From Eumeta japonica (lineage: Eukaryota; Arthropoda; Insecta; Lepidoptera; Psychidae): a DNA stretch of 64,000 nt. A program made the translations under genes and the position numbers. The stretch is taken from NCBI GenBank assembly GCA_005406025.1, contig BGZK01002077.1, positions 17,234 through 81,233 of the forward strand, given 5' to 3'. Below the pieces are notes generated by a model. That model saw only the letters and a list, made by a program, of their open reading frames with translations. It had not been told where the DNA came from and did no database searches. Shown one piece after another: positions 11,246 to 36,417 of the stretch (position 1 is its first letter; each line of letters starts with the position of its first letter).

Positions 11246-14200
11246 GGTGCATACATAAGCCGGGTACGAAAAAAGAAACAAAGCGAAGTGGGGGTCGCAT
11301 TTCCATATGAAGGCTTCCGCATACCGCTGACTCAAAAAGAAGAGTTATTAACCAGTTACTGATTGGTTAATAAACCAGGTAAAATGAAATTATTGCTCTA
11401 CTAAAATTATGAATTTGATCATATTAAATATTTTCGGGTGCACTGATGCCATAAAAGAAACAGAAATATTAAAAATATGGCATCTGTTTATCTACTATAG
11501 TTACTTTTAAAACTATTGAATTAATTTTAATATTTCATTATATTAAAAGTTAAATTTTTCAAGTAAACATATTACATTTGTTTATTGAAATCTATTCCGT
11601 AGCATTTCCGACTCGGAAGAAAATGCTACTCACACGCTGCAAAACAAACGCAACTGACATAGATATACTAGACACACAAAGACCAGTCGCTTTTAATTTT
11701 TATTAAATATGATTTAACGACACCGAATTAGACAGCCGTTTTCAATCGAAAACTATTTGCAGTAGTAAGTAATTAATTAAAAAATTGTCACGGTACATAA
11801 ACTTTAGCGCGCGTGGTCGTGCCTCACACGCACGGACAAACATCAGACGTCTACGGAATTTTTGTCTTAAACAGTTTCTTTTAAACTAAACAGAATAAAT
11901 GTTTTTTAATATCAAATGTGTCAACATGAGTGTTTTTCTTGATATACACGCATAAGGCATTTTACGTCCCGGAAATTGCCTGACATTGAAATGTTGAGGG
12001 TAGAGCACTAACTCAGACGCTTGGCGTAATGACGCATGTAAAATAGGTTTCGTTAAGATATGAAAAAAATGTCTTAAGCGTAGATAGATGTTTGTTGATG
12101 GAAAACCAGTGACATTAATTGCATTTAAGATTCAAAGGTAGCTTAGCAATCGCAAGGCAACACTATAACATCTACCTAATATTAGCGATCTGAACCCTCT
12201 GATTGTGTTTTTTTACGTATTGCATAAAATAGGCTTGCTAGCGCTATGTACAATTAGGGTATTTTAAAAAGTACATTATTTTATGCATAATTATTTCTCC
12301 GTGTGATTGTCATGTTATTATATTCAATATGAAAATGATACGGTTTCTATAAATGTCGGTAGGTAACCAATTAGGAAAAAGTTTATGACAAATTTGCTCA
12401 ACAGGCGCTTCCATGATTACTAACTAAAACAACTGACTTGGTTTTACATGAGATTCCACAACTTTTAGTAGTGACAGAACTGCGTTGCGACACATTTTTT
12501 GTACATTTTACGGTTTTCATAAGTATCTTTAACTTCTCTAATCCCATTTTAATACGCAATAACATTTTATTTAGGTACTTTTTACTGGACCGATCTTAAT
12601 TTTATAATATATTAATAATAATGAGCATCAGTATATTAAAATTAATTAGATGCATTTCTTTTTTCGACATCCATCTCATCGGACTAAAATCATCCCAGTG
12701 CTTTATGTTCACGTCGTCCTGCAGTCGACGTTCACAATTTGAGCTTTGCACTTGACGCTGTCGCCGAGGCAAAGCGACGCGACAGGCCCGACGTGCGCAC
12801 AGGCAGACGCCGGAGCGGGCCCGTAGGTCTTTCAGCCCTTCCGGGTACGCTACAACGGCGACATATTGAATTTAATCTGTACCTTTCTGATTCGGTGCTA
12901 ATGCGTAATCTTTTTAAACCATCTCAACGAGACGTAAACACACAACATTTTCGATTAAAAAATTCGATCCAGAATTCGTAGGTAACTTTTATGTTGAATA
13001 AGTATTTAAAAAATTTGTATCTCAACTGAGAGATAACATCATCCGTATGTATACGGCCATTCGACCGATAATAAGTAAAAATAAAAAAACAAAAGCTACT
13101 AGAATGTTTATGTATTTTAGTAGACTGAAGCATGCAATGTGATGATTCTAAGGCGTGAAAACTTGCAAACGGCAAAGTACGTTATTATCTTCTTTTGAAG
13201 TACGCATAACATGTTTTCTTTCAACATCAATTGATTCCGGATTCCCGCTGATTCCCCAATCCGGATTGTTATTTTCAAGAGATCCATTCGGTTTCTCTTA
13301 TTGGGGACAATAAAAATAACAATTCCCACCTCGAAATAAAAATCCGTCGTCAGAAACCGACTTTCGGAGAGCTTTTCACCAATCACTCGCAGCCCTTTGC
13401 CCTCCGCTGAGGGTGATTTCCGGTTAATTCATTGGAGCCCTTTGGCGGGCGTTTGTTACAGAAGCCAGTAATGTCTAACAATAGTATATTTTGGACGCCC
13501 TAAAATGCTTCACAATAATGCCCATTGACTACCAAAGGGTCACAAAAAGGGCGCTGTCACAATTCGAAATGGTAGCCGCTAGATTCTATTTATACAGACC
13601 TAAGAAGGAAATAGAAAATGAGCCATCACGGGATGCCTGGCAGATGGAATCATCGAAACTGTTCTGTACAAAAAATATGTATGAAAGGAAGTTTTATTAA
13701 AGGGAATGAATATGGCATAATCAAACACAATATATTTAGAGTTTTTATTTGAAATATTTCGTACATATTAATTTAATACCGAATTTGAATATGTTCACTT
13801 GCGTCGACTACGATCAGCTGATTATGAAATGCAATTTTATCAGTGGTTCTTAAATTTATTTTTCATTTTATTGTTTTAAAGCGGGTTAAAATAATAAACT
13901 GAAAAGTAAATTTGCGAATTTCAGAGCCCCTCGCCTGCGAATTAGGTATATCACATGAGTTCTTATCGCAACTCAAGCCCCGCCCTCATTCGCCGGTCCA
14001 CTCCTCGTCTATCCTCTCTCCTATCCTTCTATATTTTTTAAGTCGAGCCAGTCACGATCAAAGGGTAGAAAGTAATTTTTAAACGTTATTGTACGTTCAT
14101 ATTACAACGTTTATAGACCTTCAACGCTAGCAATCTTTATTTACCTTGTATCAAGATAAATTTTAAATGAAAATAACTTTTTGTGGACATCCAATGTAAA

Positions 14201-14429
14201 TGAAACTAAGCCCATTTTCTGCTCCAGGCTAAGCTCTATGTACCCGTGATAACTGCATTAAAATCAGTATTCTTATATTGTCATTCTCTTTTCGTGCCTT
14301 CTATATTTTGATTCATACTTGCAATGTACAGACACACCGGGTTCTACTGTTTTATTTTATATGATTTACAAATACTACAAGAAATGAAAATTGAGTAGTT
14401 TCCTAATTTTTATAAGCTTTTGTTATTAT

Positions 14430-14935
14430 TTAAGGTTCCGTATTTAAAGAGTGTTAATGGGATCCTATTACTAAGACTCCGCCGTCCGTCTGTCACCTTT
14501 TGAACCCAATAAGTAGGGACTTGAAATTTGCACATAATATGTAATACTATGTCGCTATATCAACAAATATTAAAATTAAAATGAAATCAAAAGTTAAAAT
14601 GGGTTCCTCTAGAAAAAAATCGTATTTTTATTGACGTTTTTGCTCGATCTCCGTCTTTGTTCTTATTTTCAGGGTTCCATACCCAAAAAGCATCAATAAG
14701 TCTTTATCACTAAGGTTCTGCTGTTTGTCCATCGAACTGTCATAGGACAGAGGGGCTATATCTTTTAAACTATAATAAGTAGACCCTTGAAATTTTAACT
14801 AAGTGAGTATTATTACGACCTCTATAACAAAAAGTAATAAAAATAAAATAAATTTAAAAATTAAGAGGAGTCTCCATACAATATATATAATCGTTTTTCT
14901 GCGTTTTTGTTCGATCTTAAGGTCGAATTTATTTT
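14430..14935 (+). repeat. two tandem partial copies of the 'AGGTTCCGTA' interspersed repeat
   Basis: AGGTTCCGTATTTAAAGAGT with ACTCCGCCGTCCGTCTGTC (14433-14500), and again AGGGTTCCATACCCAAAAAG with AAGGTTCTGCTGTTTGTCC (14671-14730), are each followed by AAACTATAATAAGTAG / CTTGAAATTT-type sequence and TTTTTGCTCGAT. This is a widespread lepidopteran repeat. The two units are about 240 bp apart. Confidence 0.7.
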
Positions 14936-15282
14936 ATTTTATTTTTGGTATCCTATAGATCAGGTATGGGCAACCTTTGACATTTTGTGGGCCAAACTTT
15001 AGTGTGCAAATACGTTCGCGATCCGCGTTCAAAAGTAGGTGCATTTTAAAGTAGTGTTTATAATTTTTGCGATAGATATCAGTCATAAAATTTTTCAAAA
15101 TGTCTCGCGGCCGGATCGAATCTTATCAAATCAGCGGGCCGGCTGTTTGACACATATGCTACAGGTGGTACGGACCTGTTTGTACGTGTCCCACTCGCAC
15201 TTTTTTTAACTATCCTAAGTCTTTGAATCGAATACATGCGTTCGGTAGAAAGTAGATTTCATATTTACTGACACTTGAAACA

Positions 15283-15325
15283 TACACAAAATATACACAC
15301 AATGGTGTGTGTATATTTTCCACGC
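15283..15325. repeat. short hairpin AAAATATACACAC / GTGTGTATATTTT
   Basis: The two 13-base arms are exact complements around a short AATG-type loop, in a CA/TG-rich stretch. Confidence 0.8.
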
Positions 15326-15559
15326 AAGCGCACATGTGTCTGTGAGCGTCGCTACGACAACAGCCGGTCGAATCCGTCACATTAGTCTTTCTCATTAAAA
15401 ACATAAAACCTAAAATGGGATTCAGTTATAAGAGGGTTTTCATAAATAATTTTTAGGTTGCTTGAACAGTTTCAAATTTTAAGGAACTGTTTTCTACGAG
15501 ACTTCAAAATTTCACGCAACATGCCTCGCATTTCCCAATGAATTTCGACAGAGAGTATT

Positions 15560-15670
15560 CAAGAAAACACTCTACGCCTTTATAATAGGCAGGCAACGCA
15601 CTCGTGACTCCGCCGCCATGCGAGTGTCTATGGGCGGCGGTGACCGTCTAGTCACTAGTAGCCCGTATAC
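15560..15670 (+). repeat. lepidopteran LINE/SINE 3' tail
   Basis: GGCAGGCAACGCACTCGTGA, GCGAGTGTCTATGGGCGGCG and TGACCGTCTAGTCACTAGTAG reproduce the tail I know from many moth and butterfly repeats. Only the 3' part is present. Confidence 0.7.
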
Positions 15671-17169
15671 TTAAGATTCCTATAAATACAAATTGAAGTT
15701 TTCCACTCAATTATCTTGAAAATCTAAATAGAAAAAGTTTTCTTCAACTTCAAAATATAGAATGCTTATAATTCACACATACATAAACAATTAGTGCTAT
15801 TCAATCACGTTCAACTTCTATATTGATACTTACTTTGATATTGTTTTTTCTGTCTCATGAGTATAGTGTCCATACTATTTTATCTGATTAAACCTTATCC
15901 GTTCTACAGTTACAGAGTTTTACAGGAGCATTATTTAAAGAAGCCGACCATGCTGACCTGTAACCTCCACATCCTTTGCTTTTGTATATACTTATCTTAT
16001 TTTCACAGACCTAGTCACAGATCGCTTTATTTTCTGAGAATCTAATCATAGATCTATAACTTTTCTTTATTCTACTATTAATTGTAAAACCCAAGAAAAC
16101 CTTAATTATGCAGTTCCCCTAATTTTTTCGAATCAGCCAAAAAATTGAGGCAGTTCTCTCATTTGACAAATCAGAAGCATTCCGAATCATTCTAACAACA
16201 CACGGTCAATATTTTCAAAAACCTACAAGTAGAAATCGTTTAACTTGTTCTGGCACAGCCTCTGTGCGGGCTAACGTGTGTAATCCAGAAATCATTACGG
16301 CCCAACTACAGCTATAGGATCGTCTGATGAGATATCCACATTCTTTAGCCGCATGAATAGTTTTCGCTTTAAAGGAGTTAATGCGACGCGTGCGCATGTA
16401 TAATATGCATGATTTTACCTGGAGTGTGTGGGTAGTACTTTGTGAGTGTAGGTTGACGCGGGCACGCTCGTATAAAACTTGACGTTACTATTTACGAGCT
16501 TCACGTATGCACAATAATATTTAAATCGTATTATTTATTACAGTCCCTAAATGCACACACGTTTACGCCCACGTCATACATTCTGTACATGTACATATAC
16601 GATTTCGATGTTATGGAATATCTATTGTAAACAATATTTAAAAAAGATTACTCACGAAGTCTTGAACACGTTATATCAGGTATCATCGCCTCAAGCAAAT
16701 AGAGTGTGAGTTGGCAGCTGTTAACGAAGTGGTCGCCAATACGGCGGCGGCGTCCGAGCTAAATATGCTTTTACCTGAACTAAGAAACTGTTTACTCGTC
16801 GGTAAACTCGGCTATAGTTTAGTATACGAACTTGGTACTATTTCATTAGAATCAACTCTCTGGTTAGGCCACTGTCGCTCACGCACGAGCACAACCCGTG
16901 TAAAGGTCAGGCAGATGAACACGAGTCTCGTCTGACCCAGAAATTTTTATCAAACATCTTTCGCCGTGCAGATTTCCTCTGATGTTGTCTTTCACCGTTC
17001 AAATAATTTTACTACTGATGATTCGATGTGCGCGTGAGTTAGGAGAACAGCTGCAGCTGCACGCTGGTCGTACTAACCTGGATACCGCAGCGTCTTACTG
17101 GAACATGTTTAACTTTCAAGCTATCAATACCGTTTTACCGCATAACCTTTTAAGTAACAGGATCTACGC

Positions 17170-17211
<42 letters not shown>

Positions 17212-19929
17212 CTTTATTACAACGTTATGATCTGTTTACTATACCGACACCTGTCGGGTGATCCCTCGTGACTACACCTCGACTGCACTGAGCCCGAACT
17301 GTAATGACTTTCAGCCCTTCTGAAACCTCCTGAAACCCTTCGTCAGGTTTAATATTACCTCTGTATAAAGTTTCAACAAAATCCTTTGTCCGGATCAGCC
17401 GTGAAAAGGTTTTGTTATGCAACAGTAACTGATTATTGAATAGACGCAGTAAACACAACATTGTCCTTCAAGTTTTGATTTAATTTCATTAATATATATA
17501 TTGAAATTTAATTAAAATAAATTACGTTATGAATGTCAAAATAATTGGTATGATAGCACATTCGTATCGCAAACTAAATTTGACTCCTACCCACACTGGT
17601 GGAGGATAATTTGCAAATAAGTTAATAAACAGTGTTTGATTTTAGGAGTTTTTCCGAATAGGTCAAAATCTAGTTAATAATTTTCTTTTCATACATCCTA
17701 GTCACTATTTAGTGGTGTTCAAGTTTTATAATCTTATGAGAAAATATTTTCCCCAAACCCATAACATTCTTCTTGAATTCAGAAGCCAAACCTACAAGGA
17801 CTTCATAAAAGGCACCCTTGTAATTTTGACCTATCCGTCCGTCCTTAAGTATGTCACAGGCTTATGACTAACGTTTTTTGATGAATTCTGATGAAATTAT
17901 ATAGGCAAGCGTTTTATATAAACCGCCGTATAATGATATAGATTTCGAAAAAAATTGGAGGTATTTTTCCATACATACATCAAAAGGTGAAAAAATTTTA
18001 CGGGCACTGGTTTGTGTGCAACATCATTAAATAGATATGTAAAGAAGCACTAAAGGCTTTTAAATAAGTTTCCTCTGATTTGTATGTTGTGCGTTTATTA
18101 GTTTCTAAAATCATGAAATTTTGGTCCACCATTTTAACTTTGATCATTAGCTTTTGAAAATCTAAAAAAGTGCAATGCAAGAGCGTTATAATTAAATGAA
18201 AAGAAAACTATTTCAAAAAGCCTGTTTTCAAGTTTTTGAAATCTACAATTTTCTATTGTCGTTCTAATAATACAAAATCACAGTTAATCACCGACCCTCA
18301 AATAGACACACATGTGGATTTTAATGCTATACCACTGAAATATTTGTATCCATACTATTTTAGTATTTTTTCAAATTTACTCAAAAGCGACACAAGTTTA
18401 ATTTAAACTTACAGTAATAGCAAATTTCACGGTATTTTATTCATTATACAGAACCCTCGAAACGAAAATCCGATACTAACCTTGGCCGATTTTGCACATG
18501 TAAATTTCCTCATCACGCGTTAATTAAACAGTGAAAACGGATAACAATCGACACTGCAATGTACAAGTTACATCAACACCATTAGGCGCGCGCGCTAACA
18601 TCAATATTTACAGAGTTTATACAATTTAGTTTCCAGAAGTAAACATAATTTCAGACGAATTTATGTTTCAATTCATTACAAGGATTTGCATATAACAACT
18701 ATACCATACTTAACTAGCTACTTACACCTGTGATTCGGCCTTTGACGTTGAATTAATGCGAAAGCTCCTTTCCAATTTTCGCTCATTTTAAAGTTTGATT
18801 AATAGTTTCTAGGTAAAAGTGTGAGTATGATCACCCATGTATTTAAATTCGTTACAGTATTTCAAAACTTACGTATAGAAATTCACCTCTAATTTACGAA
18901 AAGTTGCTTTTTCAATGAGATCCAAACATTTCCTTCTTGAGTTCGTGTCAAAGAATACAGATTGTATGACATCAACTTCACAAATAATTGGGATACCCAT
19001 ACACACACTTATTGTTTATTTCTCTTGGAGGAAAAAATCGAAAATCTTGTGGAATACCTGTATATGCTTTAGCGACAAACATCTTTTAGTATCTTCAATG
19101 GATACAACTCGGCGAAGATCAGATATATTTTATCACATTTGATGTTATGATCACATACGATTTTTCTCGATAAAATATTCAACAGACACACTAAACATTT
19201 TGACATTTTTGATTTATATACCTATTTGTGAACAGAAACATTCTTTAAAACTCTAAATACCAAAAAAATTATTTATGTCTACAGATTTCAGTGAAGGATC
19301 TCGATGCTTACTGCATTGGCCGTCGTGTACGTTTTCCTAATTGATAAATAAAAAAATTTGGTTGCCTGTAAAGTCGGTATACGGGCGAAAGTTTTACGTG
19401 ACAACGACTTTGAATGGTAAAATCATTTTAATGTGAATATTCATTCGTATAGTAGGAAGATGAAATAATAGTAACAATTTAAAACATTTATATACAAAGA
19501 ATTATATTTAAAACATTAATTTATACAAAGAATCTCGCACTGAATTTCATATTAACAAAATTTTATTTTTACCTTTACACATACATACGTATTTATATAC
19601 AAATATACATACAATAACCAATACATTTGCAAGCTATGCATAATTCTCTAGTGCTGCGCGCGCGGCAGACCGATCATGTTGAGTGGAGAGAGACGCAAGG
19701 CATTCGGCGACCCTCTCGTTCGGTGACTCATCGTTACGTTACCGAGCGTTACACTTTTCATAAGTGACTCCCAGCCGCAACCTAATTTAAGACGTTGTCA
19801 CGTCAAAAAAGTTCGTTCTGCTAAACAGTTACATATCAGTAATGTATGAGGACTGAGGCAGACGGCCGCGGTCAAACATAGTACAGTCAGACGTGTATCG
19901 GGCAGACCGGTCAACTTAGACACTATCAT
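15671..19929. other. intergenic downstream of mthl, mostly blank
   Basis: Holds the TA tract at 17174. 17230-17461 has a minus-strand frame (GNIKPDEGFQEVSEGLKVIT) of unknown origin, possibly repeat-derived. 19640-19760 is GC-richer (GCGCGCGCGGCAGACC, GGCGACCCTCTCG), unassigned. No gene is supported. Confidence 0.55.
17174..17207. repeat. (TA)n microsatellite
   Basis: About 17 TA units. Confidence 0.95.
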
Positions 19930-19935
19930 TTTATT
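19930..19935 (-). terminator. mthl: candidate poly(A) signal of mthl
   Basis: AATAAA on the minus strand lies about 140 bases after the proposed mthl stop codon at 20073. It is the first canonical hexamer downstream in that direction that I noticed. Confidence 0.5.
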
Positions 19936-20072
19936 AATCAACATTTTTAGTCTCAATATTTATAACAAAAGTAGAAAAATAATACTGTGCAATAAATATA
20001 CGACACCAACGACGTACGAAACGATACGAAGCTTCTTTGGAAGCGACAGGCGGCAGCGGCGGGAGGCGGCGC

Positions 20073-32647
<12,575 letters not shown>

Positions 32648-32925
32648 CGCCCCGATCAAACGCGCGCGCTCATCGCGCACCACTAGCACTACGCGGAGCC
32701 CGCGGCGCGGCAGACATCGGCACCGCTCTCGCGTCGGCCGGCGACGGCGTCATACCACACGAGTTCGCGATACACGTGTCCGCGGCGTTGTGCGCGCGCA
32801 AAGTAACCTCTCTCCTTCGCTGCTGTGACCGAACTGTCGGTCGACGAGTGCAGCGTCGGCTGCCGAGCGGGGATGCGGGCCGAGCGCGCACGGGGGGCCG
32901 GGGAGGATCTAATAAAGCATTTCAA
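32648..32925 (-). promoter_or_regulatory. mthl: GC-rich 5' region / likely promoter and 5'UTR of mthl
   Basis: About 280 bases directly upstream of the mthl start codon are strongly GC- and CpG-rich and then fall abruptly to AT-rich sequence at about 32920. I see no TATA box at a convincing place. Open frames here on both strands are composition artefacts. An untranslated exon or promoter is the simplest reading, and the transcription start is not visible. Confidence 0.4.
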
Positions 32926-34859
32926 TTTGCATCTTCCATTTTAATATGTAGTTTATACATCTATCTACATGTAAAAAATAAATAAACATATATATTTATT
33001 TCGTTTTATGCAATCTCAACTGTATGTCACGTAGCCTCCCTAATCTCTCATTGTTACTGATAAATATGCAATAATTTATTTTCTACCCTAAAACAATCAC
33101 TGGATAAAATTTTCACCATAATAGGTGTCATTAGGTAAAAAGATCAGATTCGCGTATTGACCCTTCAAACTACAATGTTTACACGTTTTCATATGTAAAA
33201 ATATTTCATTATTACTGTTATTTGATGGGCCATAGTATAAGTAAAAGGCAGTTTAAACATCGCTAATATCAGACCTAATCAGTAAACCTTTAAGCTTAAG
33301 CAATGATTTATTTTTGGTTTTATTTTATTCATTTAGGCAACAAACAATTATACACACCATAGCATACTATATTACAAAAAAAAATAATTTGCTAAACACG
33401 AAAGAACATTAGTATCATTACGACAACGTTAAATTTAAACATTATTCACGAATTGTAATGAAAGTTAACTGAATATCAAGTCCCCCGTCCTTTGGTTATT
33501 AAAAATATTTAGTATAGTGGAAAATAAGTCAAGTTTATTTAAAAATTAATTGTAATAACCTAAGAAGAAATACGGGCTCCTCAGAAAAAAATATTCTTTG
33601 CGTAATTAACGTGGCAAAAGGACATGTAAAATACGTCTTTCGAACAGGAAGAGGGATGTGAAATTAGGAAATGTCATTTTCTAGTCTAGTCTACAAAATC
33701 TCTTAATTAGATAAGATTCAAGTGTTTTGCATCGCTATTTAAATATTATTATTCATTTTCATAATTAGCCGTTATTGTTAGCAAAATAGTGAAATAAGAT
33801 TTGTTAATACATAAAGAACATACATTGTAACTATTTATCATACTTTTATTACATGTACAAAAATGCTACGCTTGCACACCATTTTTGTTGTGTTTGGTCT
33901 GTTTACTTTGTAAATCTGTGTTGTGCTCAGAAGCACGTCGTCGATGTCAAGGAAATCCCGGTGAGATCGCTCCATTTATACATACATTGCATGAATATAA
34001 CAACTAGATAAAGTACACTTCAAAGCATTCAATAAACACCGACCAAGTATACCAGATTCAAAAGCAATAACCAAGTGAACAATAAACGGGTTATTCGACA
34101 CTCTAGATATATTCTCGCTATACCATTCCATAACCAAATAAAGCTATTGAGGTATATAGCCCGGCATTCTGAACTGTACATAGTTATTATACTTTTGAAA
34201 TAAAGGTAATTCAAACTAATATCTAAATAGGTCAAAGGGATAATTACTGCTTTGTTTTAGCTGTAACAAGACCGGGATTTTCTAAATAAAATCTAAATGT
34301 TTAAGCAGTCTTAAAGGGTAAAATTAACATCATATTTGCTAATCCCATCAATTGTTATTAAAGATCGTATTGATGATAATCACATACACTTAACTTCCAT
34401 TCTATATTTATGACACAACAAGGACTAAACGTATAAGACACAATATACTTATTTTAATAATAAACAACCACATAGCCTTAAACATTATCAGTATGGAAAG
34501 CTGATACTAATTTAAGATATCATACGAGTATAGATCTGTCTGTACTGAAGTATTGATCATCCAAGAGAACCGATACACTTAAACCGATGAAATAAAAATA
34601 ATAAAACATATTTTATAAGCAGTGACAACCTACTAGGCTAACAATAATCACACGCGGAGGGGAGGAAGCACATTACAAGAAGATGAAATTCACAACGCCT
34701 TTTTATCACTTACTTAATCTAAATACGAATCTGGGCACCGAATATAATTATAGAAAAATTCATATTGTCTAGATCAGATCTTTCCTTCATAGATCATTTT
34801 CATATAGAACCCGATCGATCTGAACTAAAGAGTAAATACATGTATTCCTTTAATTCACA
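32926..34859. other. AT-rich upstream of mthl, nothing recognised
   Basis: Uniform AT-rich DNA without long frames, repeats or splice-bounded GC-rich islands. Confidence 0.6.
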
Positions 34860-35375
34860 TTTAATACTTATTAACATTGAGTACCTGCATATACATGAGT
34901 GTATACGTGTGTTTGTGTGTGTATGTATGGTATTTGTGTGCGCAAGTGTGTATATATGTATGTACATAGAATACAATAAAAATACCGAATGCACCGTCAT
35001 ATTCTAAACAGTAATAGATTTAGGCTAATATTATATAATGAATACTAAGCAATAGATATGATTAAGCTGTATGAAAGTAAATGAACTCATGCGTACCCTT
35101 AATTTAATTATAAACATATACATTTATTGCTTGTCACATACACTCAGTACTTATTAACACTATGTGGGTGTCTGTAAATACATAGACAATTAAAATACTG
35201 TATACACCGTCACGTATTAAATAGTAATAGATTAAGTCAATACTATAATATTAATACTAAAAGAATAAATGTATTATTTCACTAAACTAGGAAAAAGTGT
35301 GTAAATGCATGTAAATTAATTATAAACATACACATTTATTGCTTATTAACAATGAGTACTTAGGATTCTTATAAC
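34860..35375 (+). repeat. about two and a half copies of a 212-bp tandem repeat
   Basis: CACCGTCA recurs at 34992 and 35205. AATTATAAACATA-ACATTTATTGCTT recurs near 35106 and 35318. CTTATTAACA--GAGTAC recurs near 34867, 35152 and 35341. Unit spacing is 212-213 bp where it can be read directly. The first unit carries an extra GT-rich stretch (34898-34965). Confidence 0.7.
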
Positions 35376-36417
35376 TCAAAATATATTACACATACAGAAC
35401 ATATTTTCACAAATCAAAGCAGTCACAAATAAATAAATAACATACCCTTAAGTTAACATTGCACAGTAATTATTAAAGGACTCCACTAAAGTTAATTATT
35501 ATATTATTAAGCTTTTAATGCAAATTGATTAATATGATAACTTCCTGTAACTGTTAATTGTATAGGACTTGATATAATTAGAAGGTATAGCATTATCTTA
35601 CTGAGCTATGACAATTGACTGGTAATATAATCATGATAATACCATTTTTCACCAACACAAAATGGAAAAAAGCTAATAATTACATAAATTATTATGTGAC
35701 ACAAATACCTCAAATAAATCTTAGAATAGTTTTTAAATTAGATTACTGTGCACCACGGGATAAAAGTCAGTAAATATATTACTATTTATTAAACTTTGTA
35801 GATTGATTGGTAATAATACTTACAAATACTGTTATATTAACAGTGGGTTAGGAAATCAATAAACAGGTGTTGTTATCTGATGGAGTTTTTGTGAATTCAT
35901 TCATAGTATAACACAATCATTATAATAAACTAATTAGTGAGGCAACTCTTATGCTAGGATTATTAAACACTAAGATATACATTCCCGTATAATTAATCCA
36001 CTATAAATTGAATGATAACATAATTCTTTTGATACTTTTATTAACCACCAAAACACTGACTAGTCAATAAGTAGGCATATTATCGTAAAAACTGCTTTGA
36101 ATTGATTAGTAACACCATTTTAAGTTACTATTTTATCATAAGTTACTGCACAGCTACTTAATGTACTGTTACATAAATAAATTATTACAAGTTTGTTACT
36201 CTTACAAATTTCTTTATCTAGGAGCTGTTATAAACTTCACTATCGAGTAGGAAGGGTACATGTCATCAAAATAAAGGTAGCGGTAACTATCCTTACAGGA
36301 CAACAACATCAGATAAATAAATTATTTGGGCTGACATTCGATTACAAAATGATTAGGAGAGACCTCGCAACATTTATCCAAAAAATCGAAATGACCACGT
36401 AATCAGGTTAGTCCTTG
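35376..36417. other. AT-rich spacer between the two tandem arrays
   Basis: Contains a plus-strand frame at 36193-36402 (KLHYRVGRVHVIKIK...) without domain similarity that I recognise. It may be upstream debris of the 290-bp array. Confidence 0.5.

Larger units (their letters stand above)
7791..14429. other. long intergenic stretch, mostly blank
   Basis: Apart from the PBS-like site (8974), the alternating tract (9293) and the GC island (10990), I see only AT-rich DNA. A very AT-rich run spans 9840-10150. 12740-12850 is moderately GC-rich with no motif. Short frames near 8776, 13117 and 13491 are unsupported. Confidence 0.6.

Noticed and set aside
16711..17230. Two plus frames near a TA microsatellite as exons
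   Set aside because: They begin at non-ATG or arbitrary positions and encode no recognisable domain; the second runs into the TA tract.
36193..36402. 70-codon plus frame before the 290-bp array as its first exon
   Set aside because: Its peptide shows none of the repeat motifs and there is no splice signal linking it.
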